A DNA stretch of 64,000 bases, taken from NCBI RefSeq assembly GCF_016612865.1, contig NZ_JAENZZ010000001.1, positions 558,001 through 622,000 on the forward strand, given 5' to 3'. The position numbers and the translations under genes were made by a program. Positions 1 through 8,797 of the stretch are shown here, piece by piece. This stretch comes from Blastococcus sp. TML/M2B (lineage in GTDB: Bacteria; Actinomycetota; Actinomycetes; Mycobacteriales; Geodermatophilaceae). The notes under the pieces were generated by a model. That model was not told the DNA's origin and searched no databases. It saw nothing but the letters and a program-made list of their open reading frames with translations. Position 1 is the stretch's first letter, and every line of letters starts with the position of its first letter.

Positions 1-87
1 GACGTCGAGGACGCGCTGCGCGAGGCGGTGCGCCGGTACGCGGGCGAGCTGGACGCGGCCGCCGAGGAGCGGGGCGCGGGGAGCTGA
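1..87 (+). CDS. 3' end of an unidentified gene (possibly mazG)
   Basis: Only the last 28 codons are in the window, ending in TGA at 85-87. The visible tail is helical and charged, starting DVEDALREAVRRY and ending AAEERGAGS. In several actinobacteria a mazG-type nucleoside triphosphate pyrophosphohydrolase lies shortly upstream of eno, and such a tail would fit its C terminus. This is a guess from context; the fragment is too short to identify. A strong hairpin follows directly. Confidence 0.5.
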   Translation, partial: DVEDALREAVRRYAGELDAAAEERGAGS

Positions 88-92
88 GCGCT

Positions 93-125
93 CTCCGGCC
101 CGGACGCGCGGCGTCCGGGCCGGAG
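93..125. terminator. perfect 15-bp hairpin between convergent genes
   Basis: The arms at 93-107 and 111-125 are exact reverse complements around a 3-base loop (GCG). The hairpin lies between the stop of the plus-strand gene ending at 87 and the stop of the minus-strand LAXTG gene at 130, so it can serve both. There is no T tract, which is usual for terminators in very GC-rich actinobacteria. Confidence 0.75.
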
Positions 126-129
126 GGGA

Positions 130-285
130 TCAGGCCTGAGAACGCGGGACGATCCGCAGGATCGCGGTGCCGACGGCGATCAGCGCGAACGCCGCGAGGG
201 CGAGCCACAGGCTGTCGAAGCCTGTGTACGCCAGCACGGAGCCCGAGCCACCGGCCGCGAGCGGAGCGGAGGGGTTGTCGTACAT
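130..285 (-). CDS. 51-residue protein with LAXTG-type sorting signal
   Basis: This is a very small protein: a short polar head rich in G, A and S, then LAYTG, about 20 hydrophobic residues and a basic tail (RIVPRSQA). LAXTG plus membrane segment plus basic tail is the layout recognised by class E sortases of high-GC actinobacteria. No N-terminal signal peptide is visible, so it may insert by its C-terminal segment only. The start ATG at 283-285 has GAGGTGG eight bases upstream, and this site lies inside the end of the glycosyltransferase gene (stop at 291-293). The two genes are therefore translationally linked. Its role is unknown; it may be a small membrane partner of the glycosyltransferase. 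Confidence 0.7.
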   Translation of the reverse strand: MYDNPSAPLAAGGSGSVLAYTGFDSLWLALAAFALIAVGTAILRIVPRSQA

Positions 286-290
286 GGTGC

Positions 291-1622
291 CTACCACCTC
301 CTCTCGCGACGCAGCGCCGAGTCCAGGTACGCCTTGGCGTGGACCAGTTGGAGGAAGACGTCGTAGAGCAGCTCGTACATGCTGGCGGCGAGGAGCATGT
401 GCCGCCAGCCGCGGTCGGCGATCGTGACCACGCGCTCGAGCACGAAGATCCCGGTGACGGCCAGCCAGAACGGCTCGACCCGCACGGAGCCGGACACCGC
501 CAGCGAGGCCGCCAGCGAGCCCAGGTAGAGCAGCGTCACCAGGACGCCGGCCAGCGTGAGCAGCTGCCGCCCCCAGTACCGCCAGGTGATCGACGTGACG
601 CCGTACTGGAAGCAGTTCTCCACCGCGCCGCGTTTCCAGCGCAGCCGCTGGTGCCACAGCGCCCGCCAGGTGGGCATCACCTCGGTCGTGAGCGTGCACT
701 CCTGCGGGCTGAGGACCGTGTAGCCCAGGTGCAGGATCGCGAAGGTCAGCTCGTTGTCCTCGGTGAGCACGGTGGTGTCGTAGATGCCGCCGGCGCCGTC
801 GCCGCGGGGGAGCTCACCGTTCTGCCGGGCCTCGCTGATCCGGCGCAGGGTGCCGGCCCGGAACATGGCCGCGGTGCCGGTGACCACCAGGCACTTGCCC
901 TTGAGCCGGCGGACGTCGCGGGCGTAGCGGGCGTACTCGTTGCGCTGGAGGTGGCCGACCAGGCCGCCTCCGGGGTCGCCGCGGAAGGTGCCGCCGACCG
1001 CGCCCATGCGCTCGTCGCGGCGGATGTGCCGCGCCGCGCCGGCGAGGAAGCCACGGTCCAGCGTCGAGTCGGCGTCCTGGACCACGACGAGCGAGTCGTC
1101 GCTGCGGTCGGGGCGCACCGGGCCGGTGTACCGGCGGCGCGCGATCACACCGCGTCGCGCCTGCTGCCGCCGTCCGCCGGACCGCCGGTCGGGGGCGTCG
1201 AGAGGCAGGGCCGACGTGCGGCGGTCGAACCCGCGCCGGTCGGTGCCCCGCCGATCGCCGACCGCGGCCCGCCGGAACCGCAGCGCCCACGCCTGGTTGA
1301 GCGCCCCGGCCTTCTTGTCGCGGTTGCCCACCGTCTCGTAGACCTCGGCGCCGGCCGCCCGGGCGAGGGTGGCGGTGTCGTCGGAGCAGTTGTCGGCGAC
1401 GACGAGGACGCGGTCCGGGCGCAGGGTCTGCTCCCGGAGGCCGGCCAGCGTGGCGAGGATGCGGGCACCCTCGTCGTGGGCCGGCACCAGCACCGTGACG
1501 GTGGGCGCGGGCGGTCCCGCCGGCGCCCGGCGGGCGTGCGGAACGGTCGCGGACGGCCGGACGGAGCCGGCGGTCGGCGTTCCGCGGTGCGGCGCGAGCA
1601 CGGCCGCAGCGGTCGATGGCAT
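291..1622 (-). CDS. family 2 processive glycosyltransferase (cellulose-synthase-like)
   Basis: This 443-residue membrane enzyme probably extends or exports a polysaccharide from a nucleotide sugar. The GT-A fold starts near residue 44 (VLVPAHDEG). DADS at 183-186 is the DXD metal site, TED at 287-289 the catalytic base and QRLRW at 325-329 the acceptor-binding QXXRW motif. Two or three membrane helices follow from about 354. An unusual arginine-rich stretch (118-173) with repeated DRR triplets interrupts the GT-A fold between KKAGALNQA and DADS. The start ATG at 1620-1622 has a GGGGGAA site. It is divergent from eno and forms an operon with the LAXTG miniprotein. The sugar cannot be told from the sequence. 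Confidence 0.85.
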   Translation of the reverse strand: MPSTAAAVLAPHRGTPTAGSVRPSATVPHARRAPAGPPAPTVTVLVPAHDEGARILATLAGLREQTLRPDRVLVVADNCSDDTATLARAAGAEVYETVGNRDKKAGALNQAWALRFRRAAVGDRRGTDRRGFDRRTSALPLDAPDRRSGGRRQQARRGVIARRRYTGPVRPDRSDDSLVVVQDADSTLDRGFLAGAARHIRRDERMGAVGGTFRGDPGGGLVGHLQRNEYARYARDVRRLKGKCLVVTGTAAMFRAGTLRRISEARQNGELPRGDGAGGIYDTTVLTEDNELTFAILHLGYTVLSPQECTLTTEVMPTWRALWHQRLRWKRGAVENCFQYGVTSITWRYWGRQLLTLAGVLVTLLYLGSLAASLAVSGSVRVEPFWLAVTGIFVLERVVTIADRGWRHMLLAASMYELLYDVFLQLVHAKAYLDSALRRERRW

Positions 1623-1697
1623 TGCTGTTCCCCCAGTGCCGACGGTCTTCCCCCGAGCCGCCGACGACCAAGGCTGACCGACGCACCGTCGCTGTGA

Positions 1698-3119
<1,422 letters not shown>

Positions 3120-3129
3120 CCGGGCCGTC

Positions 3130-3726
3130 GTGAGCAGCGTCCGCGGCCGGCGCGGCGGGACACCGCCGCCCGGCTCCCGCAGCACCGGTCGCGCACCGCG
3201 GGTCCACACGACCCGTCCGGTGCGCACCGGGCTGCGGACGGGGACGCCGAACCCCACCCGCCGGCCGGGGGAGCGCCGCGCCGCGCGCCGGCCCGCCCGG
3301 CCCACGACCACGCCGACCGCCCGCCGCCGCCCGCCGCTCACCGGCCGGGCGGTGCTGCTGTTCGCGCTGGTCCTGCTGCTCGCCCTCACCCTGGCCGGCC
3401 CCGTCCGCCAGTACATGGAGGGGCAGCAGGAGATCGCCGAGCTCACGGCCGAGGGCCGGGAGCTGGACCGCCGGGGCGCCGAGCTCGAGGCGCAGATCGA
3501 GCAGCAGCGCGACCCGGCGTGGACCCAGCGGCAGGCCCGCGAGCGGCTCACCTACGTGCTGCCCGGTGACCGGCTGGTCGTGGTCGTCGACGGCAAGGCC
3601 GTCGAGGGCGACGCCGGCACCCTGGACGAGGCGGCCGCACCCGCCGAGCAGCAGCCCTGGTTCGAGGGCCTCATGGAGTCGGTGGCCCGCGCCGACGGCG
3701 ACCTGCCCGAGGAGCCCGAGGAGTGA
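3130..3726 (+). CDS. FtsB/DivIC-type septum formation initiator
   Basis: Small bitopic cell-division protein of 198 residues. A long basic, proline- and arginine-rich cytoplasmic head (about 1-75) is followed by one membrane helix (AVLLFALVLLLALTLAG). A short coiled coil comes next (EGQQEIAELTAEGRELDRRG to IEQQRDP), and then the typical RLTYVLPGD motif of the DivIC family. It would act in the FtsQ-FtsL-FtsB divisome complex. The GTG start at 3130 is the best candidate after the eno stop. The end overlaps the DUF501 gene by four bases. The gene fits the Rv1024 position next to eno. Confidence 0.85.
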   Translation: MSSVRGRRGGTPPPGSRSTGRAPRVHTTRPVRTGLRTGTPNPTRRPGERRAARRPARPTTTPTARRRPPLTGRAVLLFALVLLLALTLAGPVRQYMEGQQEIAELTAEGRELDRRGAELEAQIEQQRDPAWTQRQARERLTYVLPGDRLVVVVDGKAVEGDAGTLDEAAAPAEQQPWFEGLMESVARADGDLPEEPEE

Positions 3727-4232
3727 GCGAGCCGATCACCCCGGCCGACCGCGACGTCGTCGAGCGGCAGCTGGGCCGGACGCCCCGCGCCCTGGAGGGG
3801 GTCGCGCACCGCTGCCCGTGCGGGCAGCCCGACGTCGTCGAGACCGCACCGCGGCTCGAGGAAGGGACCCCGTTCCCGACGCTGTACTACCTGACCTGCC
3901 CGCGGGCGTCGGCGGCCGCGAGCCGGCTGGAGTCGGCCGGCCGGATGCGCGAGTGGCAGGAGGAGCTGGCCACCGACGAGGAGCTGGCCGCCGGCTACCG
4001 GGCGGCGCACGAGGCCTACCTCGCGGAGCGGGACGCCAAGGACGTCCTGCCCACCCGCATGACGGCCGGCGGGATGCCCGACCGGGTCAAGTGCCTGCAC
4101 GCCCTGGCCGGCCACGCGCTGGCCGCCGGCCCCGGGGTGAACCCGATCGGCGACCGCGCGGTCGCCGAGATGGGGGAGTGGTGGGCCAAGGGGCCGTGCG
4201 CGCTGCCCGAAGGCCCGGGGGACGACGCGTGA
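3723..4232 (+). CDS. DUF501 family protein
   Basis: A 169-residue cytoplasmic protein of unknown function, conserved in actinobacteria directly behind the eno-ftsB pair (Rv1025 position). Family traits visible are VERQLGRTPRALEGVAHRC, a cysteine pair in CPCGQP, FPTLYYLTCP, and the end GGMPDRVKCLHALAGH followed by NPIGD. The cysteines could bind metal. The GTG start overlaps the preceding TGA (GTGA), and its own stop overlaps the GTG of ppx in the same way. The three genes are thus translationally coupled. Confidence 0.85.
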   Translation: MSEPITPADRDVVERQLGRTPRALEGVAHRCPCGQPDVVETAPRLEEGTPFPTLYYLTCPRASAAASRLESAGRMREWQEELATDEELAAGYRAAHEAYLAERDAKDVLPTRMTAGGMPDRVKCLHALAGHALAAGPGVNPIGDRAVAEMGEWWAKGPCALPEGPGDDA

Positions 4233-5179
4233 CCCGGGTCGCCGCCATCGACTGCGGGACCAACTCCATCCGGCTGCTCGTCGCCGACGTGCCGCCCACC
4301 GGCGGCGCCACCGACCTGGTGCGGCGGATGGAGGTCGTCCGGCTCGGCCAGGGCGTCGACGCCACCGGCCGGCTGGCGCCCGAGGCCATCGAGCGCACCC
4401 GCGTCGTGCTCGCCGAGTACGCGGCCACCGCCCGCGAGCTCGGCGCCGAGGACGTCCGCATGGTCGCGACCAGCGCCACCCGGGACGCCGCCAACCGGAG
4501 CGACTTCGAGCAGATGGTGCTCAGCACCCTGGGCCGGCTCCCCGACGTCGTCCCGGGCCGCGAGGAGGCCGAGCTCTCCTTCCTGGGGGCGACGGCGTCG
4601 CTGGAGACGGCCGCCGCGGCGCACGGCTCGGCCGCGCCCCGCCCCCCGTTCCTCGTCGTCGACATCGGGGGCGGGTCGACGGAGTTCGTCCTCGGCGACG
4701 GGGACGGCCTGCGCGCGGCCCGCTCGGTCGACATCGGCTGCGTTCGGCTCACCGAGCGGCGGCTGCACGGCGACCCGCCGTCGCCCGCCGAGGTGCAGGC
4801 CACCGTCGACGACATCCGCGCCGCCCTGGCCCTGGTCACCGAGGAGGTGCCGGTCGCCGAGGCAGTGAGCCTGGTCGGTCTGGCCGGCTCGGTCACGACC
4901 GTCGCCGCGCTCGCCCTCGACCTGCCCGCCTACGACGCCGACGTCATCCACGGGTCGCGCATCCCGGCCGCCGACGTGCGGCGGGTGAGCGGGTCGCTGC
5001 TCGCGATGCCGCGGACGGAGCGGGCCGCGCTGCCGGTCATGCACCCCGGGCGGGTCGACGTGATCGGCGCCGGCGCGCTCATCCTGCGGGTCATCGTCGA
5101 CGAGTTCGGCATGGACGAGGTCGTGGTCAGCGAGCACGACATCCTCGACGGCATCGCGCTGCGCCTCGCCCGGGGCTGA
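4229..5179 (+). CDS. Ppx/GppA-family exopolyphosphatase
   Basis: A 316-residue phosphatase of the ASKHA fold that hydrolyses polyphosphate or pppGpp. The N-terminal phosphate loop AAIDCGTNSIRLLVAD and the second loop VVDIGGGSTEFVLG are both intact. The length agrees with the short actinobacterial Ppx forms lacking the HD extension (Rv1026 is the comparable gene). GTG at 4229 overlaps the DUF501 stop. It ends three bases before the uracil-DNA glycosylase gene and closes the eno-ftsB-DUF501 cluster. Whether it prefers polyphosphate or pppGpp cannot be read from the sequence. Confidence 0.88.
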   Translation: MTRVAAIDCGTNSIRLLVADVPPTGGATDLVRRMEVVRLGQGVDATGRLAPEAIERTRVVLAEYAATARELGAEDVRMVATSATRDAANRSDFEQMVLSTLGRLPDVVPGREEAELSFLGATASLETAAAAHGSAAPRPPFLVVDIGGGSTEFVLGDGDGLRAARSVDIGCVRLTERRLHGDPPSPAEVQATVDDIRAALALVTEEVPVAEAVSLVGLAGSVTTVAALALDLPAYDADVIHGSRIPAADVRRVSGSLLAMPRTERAALPVMHPGRVDVIGAGALILRVIVDEFGMDEVVVSEHDILDGIALRLARG

Positions 5180-5182
5180 ACC

Positions 5183-5950
5183 GTGGCCGTCGACGCCGGG
5201 GGGTTCCCCGTGACGCGGACGCCCGCCGGGGTGGTCCGGTCGGCGCGGGCCACCCGTGAGCTCACCGTCCTCGACCAGCGCATCTCCGGCTGCTACGCCT
5301 GTCCGCGCCTGGTGGCCTGGCGCGAGGAGGTCGCGCGGGTCAAGCGCGCCTCCTTCCGCGACGAGGACTACTGGGGCCGGCCGGTGCCCGGCCTCGGCCC
5401 GGCCGACGCGCGGATCGCCGTCGTCGGCCTGGCGCCGGCGGCCCACGGCGGCAACCGCACCGGCCGGGTGTTCACCGGCGACCGCAGCGGCGACTGGATC
5501 TTCGCCGCCCTGTGGCGGGCAGGCCTGGCCAACCAGCCCACGTCCACGCACGTCGGCGACGGCCTCGAGCTCACCGATGTCCGCGTCGCCGCGACCGTGC
5601 GCTGCGCCCCGCCGGACAACAAGCCCACGCCCGAGGAGCGCGACACCTGCACGCCGTGGCTGGCCCGCGAACTGGACCTGCTGCCCCGGCTGCAGGTGGT
5701 CGTCGTCCTGGGCGGCTTCGGGTGGACCGCGCTCTGGCCGGTGCTCGCCGCGGCCGGCTACGCGATCCCGCGGCCGCGGCCGGTGTTCGGGCACGGCGCC
5801 GAGGTGCAGCTGACCGGCACCCGCGGCCCGCTCACCGTGCTGGGCAGCTACCACGTCAGCCAGCAGAACACCTTCACCGGGAAGCTGACCGAACCGATGC
5901 TCGACGCCGTCCTCGCCCGGGCGACGGAGCTGGCCGGGTCGGCCGGCTGA
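5183..5950 (+). CDS. udgB: family 5 uracil-DNA glycosylase (UdgB type)
   Basis: Removes uracil and other deaminated bases from DNA. This 255-residue protein has the four cysteines expected for the 4Fe-4S cluster (CYACPRL, then VRCAPP and DTCTPW). It carries the family 5 motif GLAPAAHGGNRTGRVFTGD and the late motif SYHVSQQNTFTG. Start GTG 5183 lies three bases after the ppx stop; an in-frame GTG at 5210 is a possible alternative. It is co-directional with the eno cluster and followed by a tRNA gene. Confidence 0.9.
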   Translation: MAVDAGGFPVTRTPAGVVRSARATRELTVLDQRISGCYACPRLVAWREEVARVKRASFRDEDYWGRPVPGLGPADARIAVVGLAPAAHGGNRTGRVFTGDRSGDWIFAALWRAGLANQPTSTHVGDGLELTDVRVAATVRCAPPDNKPTPEERDTCTPWLARELDLLPRLQVVVVLGGFGWTALWPVLAAAGYAIPRPRPVFGHGAEVQLTGTRGPLTVLGSYHVSQQNTFTGKLTEPMLDAVLARATELAGSAG

Positions 5951-5963
5951 CCCGCAGCGGCGC

Positions 5964-5969
5964 TAGCGT
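5964..5969 (+). promoter_or_regulatory. -10 box of the tRNA gene
   Basis: TAGCGT lies 24 bases before the mature 5' end of the tRNA, the right distance for a short leader removed by RNase P. The same hexamer stands before the ABC transporter (14889) and the phoH2 leader (29039). No good -35 box is visible. Confidence 0.45.
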
Positions 5970-5993
5970 GCAGCCCTGCACCGCGGCCCGCCC

Positions 5994-6067
5994 GCCCCCG
6001 TAGCCCAACTGGCAGAGGCAGACCCCTTAAAAGGGTCCGAGTGTCGGTTCGAACCCGACCGGGGGCA
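5994..6067 (+). tRNA. tRNA with TAA anticodon, class I shape (tRNA-Leu-like)
   Basis: A full cloverleaf of 74 bases. The acceptor stem is 5994-6000 with 6060-6066, 7 bp. The D arm is 6003-6019, with a 3-bp stem. The anticodon stem GACCC/GGGTC encloses the loop CTTAAAA, the variable loop is 5 bases (6038-6042) and the T arm is GTCGG/CCGAC with loop TTCGAAC. The discriminator is A at 6067 and CCA is not encoded. The anticodon is 6028-6030, TAA, reading UUA. Bacterial leucine tRNAs have a long variable arm, and this one does not, so its real amino acid is uncertain. Confidence 0.85.
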
Positions 6068-6148
6068 CTCCGTCCGTCACCCCCGCGCGCCGGGCTCGTT
6101 GAGCCGTCCGTACGAGCGCGACCGACGAGACGATCCCCGGGGGACCCC

Positions 6149-7688
6149 ATGACCCATGCCCGTCCGAGCCGCCGAGCGCGGCTCGTCGCCACCTCCGCGG
6201 CCGGGCTGCTGGCGGCCACCGGGGCGATCGTCGCCGCCGGGCCGGCGCAGGCCGGCGGCAACGCGTGCGAGCAGCGGACCAACAACAGCATCGACAAGCT
6301 GCTGGAGTGCGTGACCGTCGCGGGGGTGCAGGAGCACCTCGCGGCCTTCCAGGGCATCGCCGACGCGCACGACGGCAACCGCGCATCCGGCACCACCGGC
6401 TACACGGCGTCCGCGGACTACGTGGAGTCCCGGCTGGAGGCCGCGGGCTACACCGTGCACCGGCAGGAGTTCGAGTTCCCCTTCTACCAGCTCACCGCGG
6501 AGCCGACGCTGCGCCAGACGGCGCCGGCGCCGGCCACGTACGCCTACGGCACCGACTTCCAGGACATGAGCCTCTCCGGCTCCGGCGCGGTCGAGGCGGT
6601 CGCCGTCGCGGTGGACATCGCCGGCGCCGACAGCGGCTGCGAGGCGGCCGACTTCGGCCCCGAGGTCGCCGGCGCGATCGCGCTGATCAAGCGTGGCACC
6701 TGCGACTTCGGGGTCAAGGCGGCCAACGCCGAGGCCGCCGGGGCGGCCGGCGCGGTCATCTTCAACGACGGCGCGGCGCCGGACCGCGAGGGGCTGATCG
6801 GCGGCACCGTCGGGACCCCCGTCGGCATCCCGGTCCTCGACACCACCGCGGCCCTCGGCCCGACCCTGGTGGGGACGACGCTCGCCATCGACCTGCAGGC
6901 CGTCAGCGAGCTGCGCACCACCGAGAACGTCGTCGCCGAGCTGCCCGGCAAGGACCCGGACGGCGTCGTCGTGGTCGGTGGCCACCTCGACTCGGTCACC
7001 GAGGGCCCGGGGATCAACGACAACGGCAGCGGCAGCGCGGCGATCCTCGAGGTCGCCGAGAACCTGCGGAAGACCCGGCCGGACCACCCGGTGCGGTTCG
7101 CCTGGTGGGGTGCCGAGGAGCTGGGCCTGGTCGGCTCGCAGCACTACGTCGACTCGCTGCCCGAGGACGAGCTCGCCCGCATCGGCTCCTACCTGAACTT
7201 CGACATGGTCGGCTCGCCGAACTTCGCCCGCTTCGTCTACGACGGTGACGGCTCGGACTTCGAGGCGCCCGAGGGCTTCGTGACGCCGGAGTCCGGCGCG
7301 ATCGAGCGGCTCTTCGAGGAGTTCTACGACGCCCGCGGGCTGGCGCACGAGGACACCGAGTTCGACGGCCGCAGCGACTACGACGCGTTCGCGTCGGCCG
7401 GCATCCCGTCCGGTGGCCTGTTCACCGGCGCCGAGGGCGTCAAGACCCCCGAGCAGGCGGCGCGCTACGGCGGGACGGCGGGGGGAGGCGTACGACCCCT
7501 GCTACCACTCGGCCTGCGACGATCTCGCGAACCTGGACCTGCAGGTGCTCGACGAGAACGCCGACGCGATCGCCTACGCCACGCTGACCCTGGCCGGCCC
7601 GGGCAACTCCGGCGGCAACGGCAACGGCGGCGGCACGGGGAACGCCGGCGGGACCGGGCACGGCGGCGGGATGGCGGCCGTCGCCTGA
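6149..7688 (+). CDS. secreted M28 aminopeptidase with PA domain (frameshifted)
   Basis: About 512 residues once repaired. A signal peptide (basic MTHARPSRRARL, hydrophobic core, AQA cleavage site) leads into a protease-associated insert (about 150-260) and a zinc peptidase domain. Zinc and catalytic residues are visible in GGHLDS, GINDNGSG, WWGAEELGL and NFDMVG. The last histidine ligand is in CYHSACDD. The reading frame breaks in a six-G run at 7480-7485: one G too many shifts KTPEQAARYGGTAG away from EAYDPCYHSACDDL. The final zinc ligand therefore lies beyond the shift. The tail is a Gly/Asn-rich linker. A hairpin terminator follows. The frameshift is probably a sequencing error. Confidence 0.85.
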
Positions 7689-7701
7689 GCCGCGCGCACG
7701 A

Positions 7702-7739
7702 CGGCGGCGGGGGCCGGATGCACCCGGCCCCCGCCGCCG
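7702..7739 (+). terminator. perfect 16-bp hairpin terminator of the M28 gene
   Basis: The arms at 7702-7717 and 7724-7739 are exact reverse complements with a 6-base loop (ATGCAC), beginning 14 bases after the TGA of the peptidase gene. There is no T tract. Confidence 0.75.
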
Positions 7740-7863
7740 CGGCAACCCCCGCGGGAAACCCGCGACACGCCGGAACTACGCAGGCCCTCGGTGCGTTGAC
7801 CTGACCGAGTGGAGTGCACCACCGTGTACCCCACGATCCAGCGGTCACCTCGAGGAGATGACG

Positions 7864-8661
7864 ATGCCCAGCAGCAACCCGGCGTTCCGGGGCCTCGGCG
7901 CCGGCAACGGCCAGCAGGCCACCGCCTGGGGTGCCCAGCCCCAGTACGGCGCCCCGACGGCGGACCCGTACGCCGCCCCCTCGCCCTATGCGGCGACGAC
8001 GACGCGGTACATGACGATGGACGACGTCGTCACCAAGACCGGCCTGTCGTTCCTGGTGACGGTGCTCGCCGCGGCGGCCGTGTGGGCCGCCCCCGGTGAC
8101 GCGGCGTGGGGCCTGGCCATCCCGGCCATCCTCGTCGCGCTCGTGCTCGGCCTGGTGATCTCGTTCAAGCAGATCGCCAACCCGATCGCGACCCTCAGCT
8201 ACGGCGCCCTCTACGGTGTCGCGCTCGGCGCGATCAGCGAGGCCTTCAACACCGTCTACCCCGGCATCGTGATCCAGGCGCTGATCGGCACCTTCGGTGT
8301 CTTCGGCGGCATGCTCGTGGTCTACAAGACCGGTGCCGTCCGGGTGACCCCGAAGCTGACCCGCTGGGTGTTCGGTGCGCTCATCGGCGCCCTGGTGCTC
8401 ATGCTCGCCAACTTCGTGTCCTACTTCTGGCTGGACGACGGCCTGGGCATCCGCAGCGACGGCCCGCTGGGCATCCTGTTCAGCCTGGTCATGATCGGCA
8501 TCGCGGCGTTCCTGCTGCTCATGGACTTCGACCTGGCCGACGAGGCCATCCGCCGCGGGGCCCCGGCGAAGTTCGCCTGGTACGTCGCCTTCGGCCTGCT
8601 CGTCACGGTCGTCTGGCTGTACGTCGAGATCCTGCGACTGCTCAGCTACCTGCGCGAGTAG
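7864..8661 (+). CDS. Bax1-I/YccA-family multi-pass membrane protein
   Basis: A 265-residue integral membrane protein of the Bax inhibitor-1 superfamily, a group of pH-sensitive calcium leak or stress proteins; its role in actinobacteria is not settled. A proline- and alanine-rich cytoplasmic head (1-50) precedes about seven membrane helices, with the typical stretch GALYGVALGAISEAFNTVYPGI near the middle. The start at 7864 is preferred to the ATG at 7858 because GAGGAG at 7852-7857 is six bases from the former and directly abuts the latter. It stands alone with its own terminator. Confidence 0.85.
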   Translation: MPSSNPAFRGLGAGNGQQATAWGAQPQYGAPTADPYAAPSPYAATTTRYMTMDDVVTKTGLSFLVTVLAAAAVWAAPGDAAWGLAIPAILVALVLGLVISFKQIANPIATLSYGALYGVALGAISEAFNTVYPGIVIQALIGTFGVFGGMLVVYKTGAVRVTPKLTRWVFGALIGALVLMLANFVSYFWLDDGLGIRSDGPLGILFSLVMIGIAAFLLLMDFDLADEAIRRGAPAKFAWYVAFGLLVTVVWLYVEILRLLSYLRE

Positions 8662-8679
8662 TCGCACCCCGGCACGAAC

Positions 8680-8720
8680 CGACCGTGGCCCGGTCCCCGC
8701 GAGGGGCCGGGCCACGGTCG
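8680..8720 (+). terminator. 18-bp hairpin behind the Bax1-I gene
   Basis: The arms at 8680-8697 and 8703-8720 pair over 18 positions with one G-U pair and a 5-base loop. It starts 19 bases after the stop of the plus-strand gene. Confidence 0.75.
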
Positions 8721-8748
8721 TCTCCGGGCCGGCACGGCCCGGAACGCA

Positions 8749-8783
8749 CAGCGGCCCGGCTCCCAGAGGGAGCCGGGCCGCTG
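8749..8783 (-). terminator. perfect 16-bp hairpin behind the thiolase gene
   Basis: The arms at 8749-8764 and 8768-8783 are exact reverse complements with the loop AGA. It lies 14 bases beyond the thiolase stop (8798). Each of the two convergent genes therefore has its own terminator. Confidence 0.75.
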
Positions 8784-8797
8784 CGGTCAGCGCTGGA

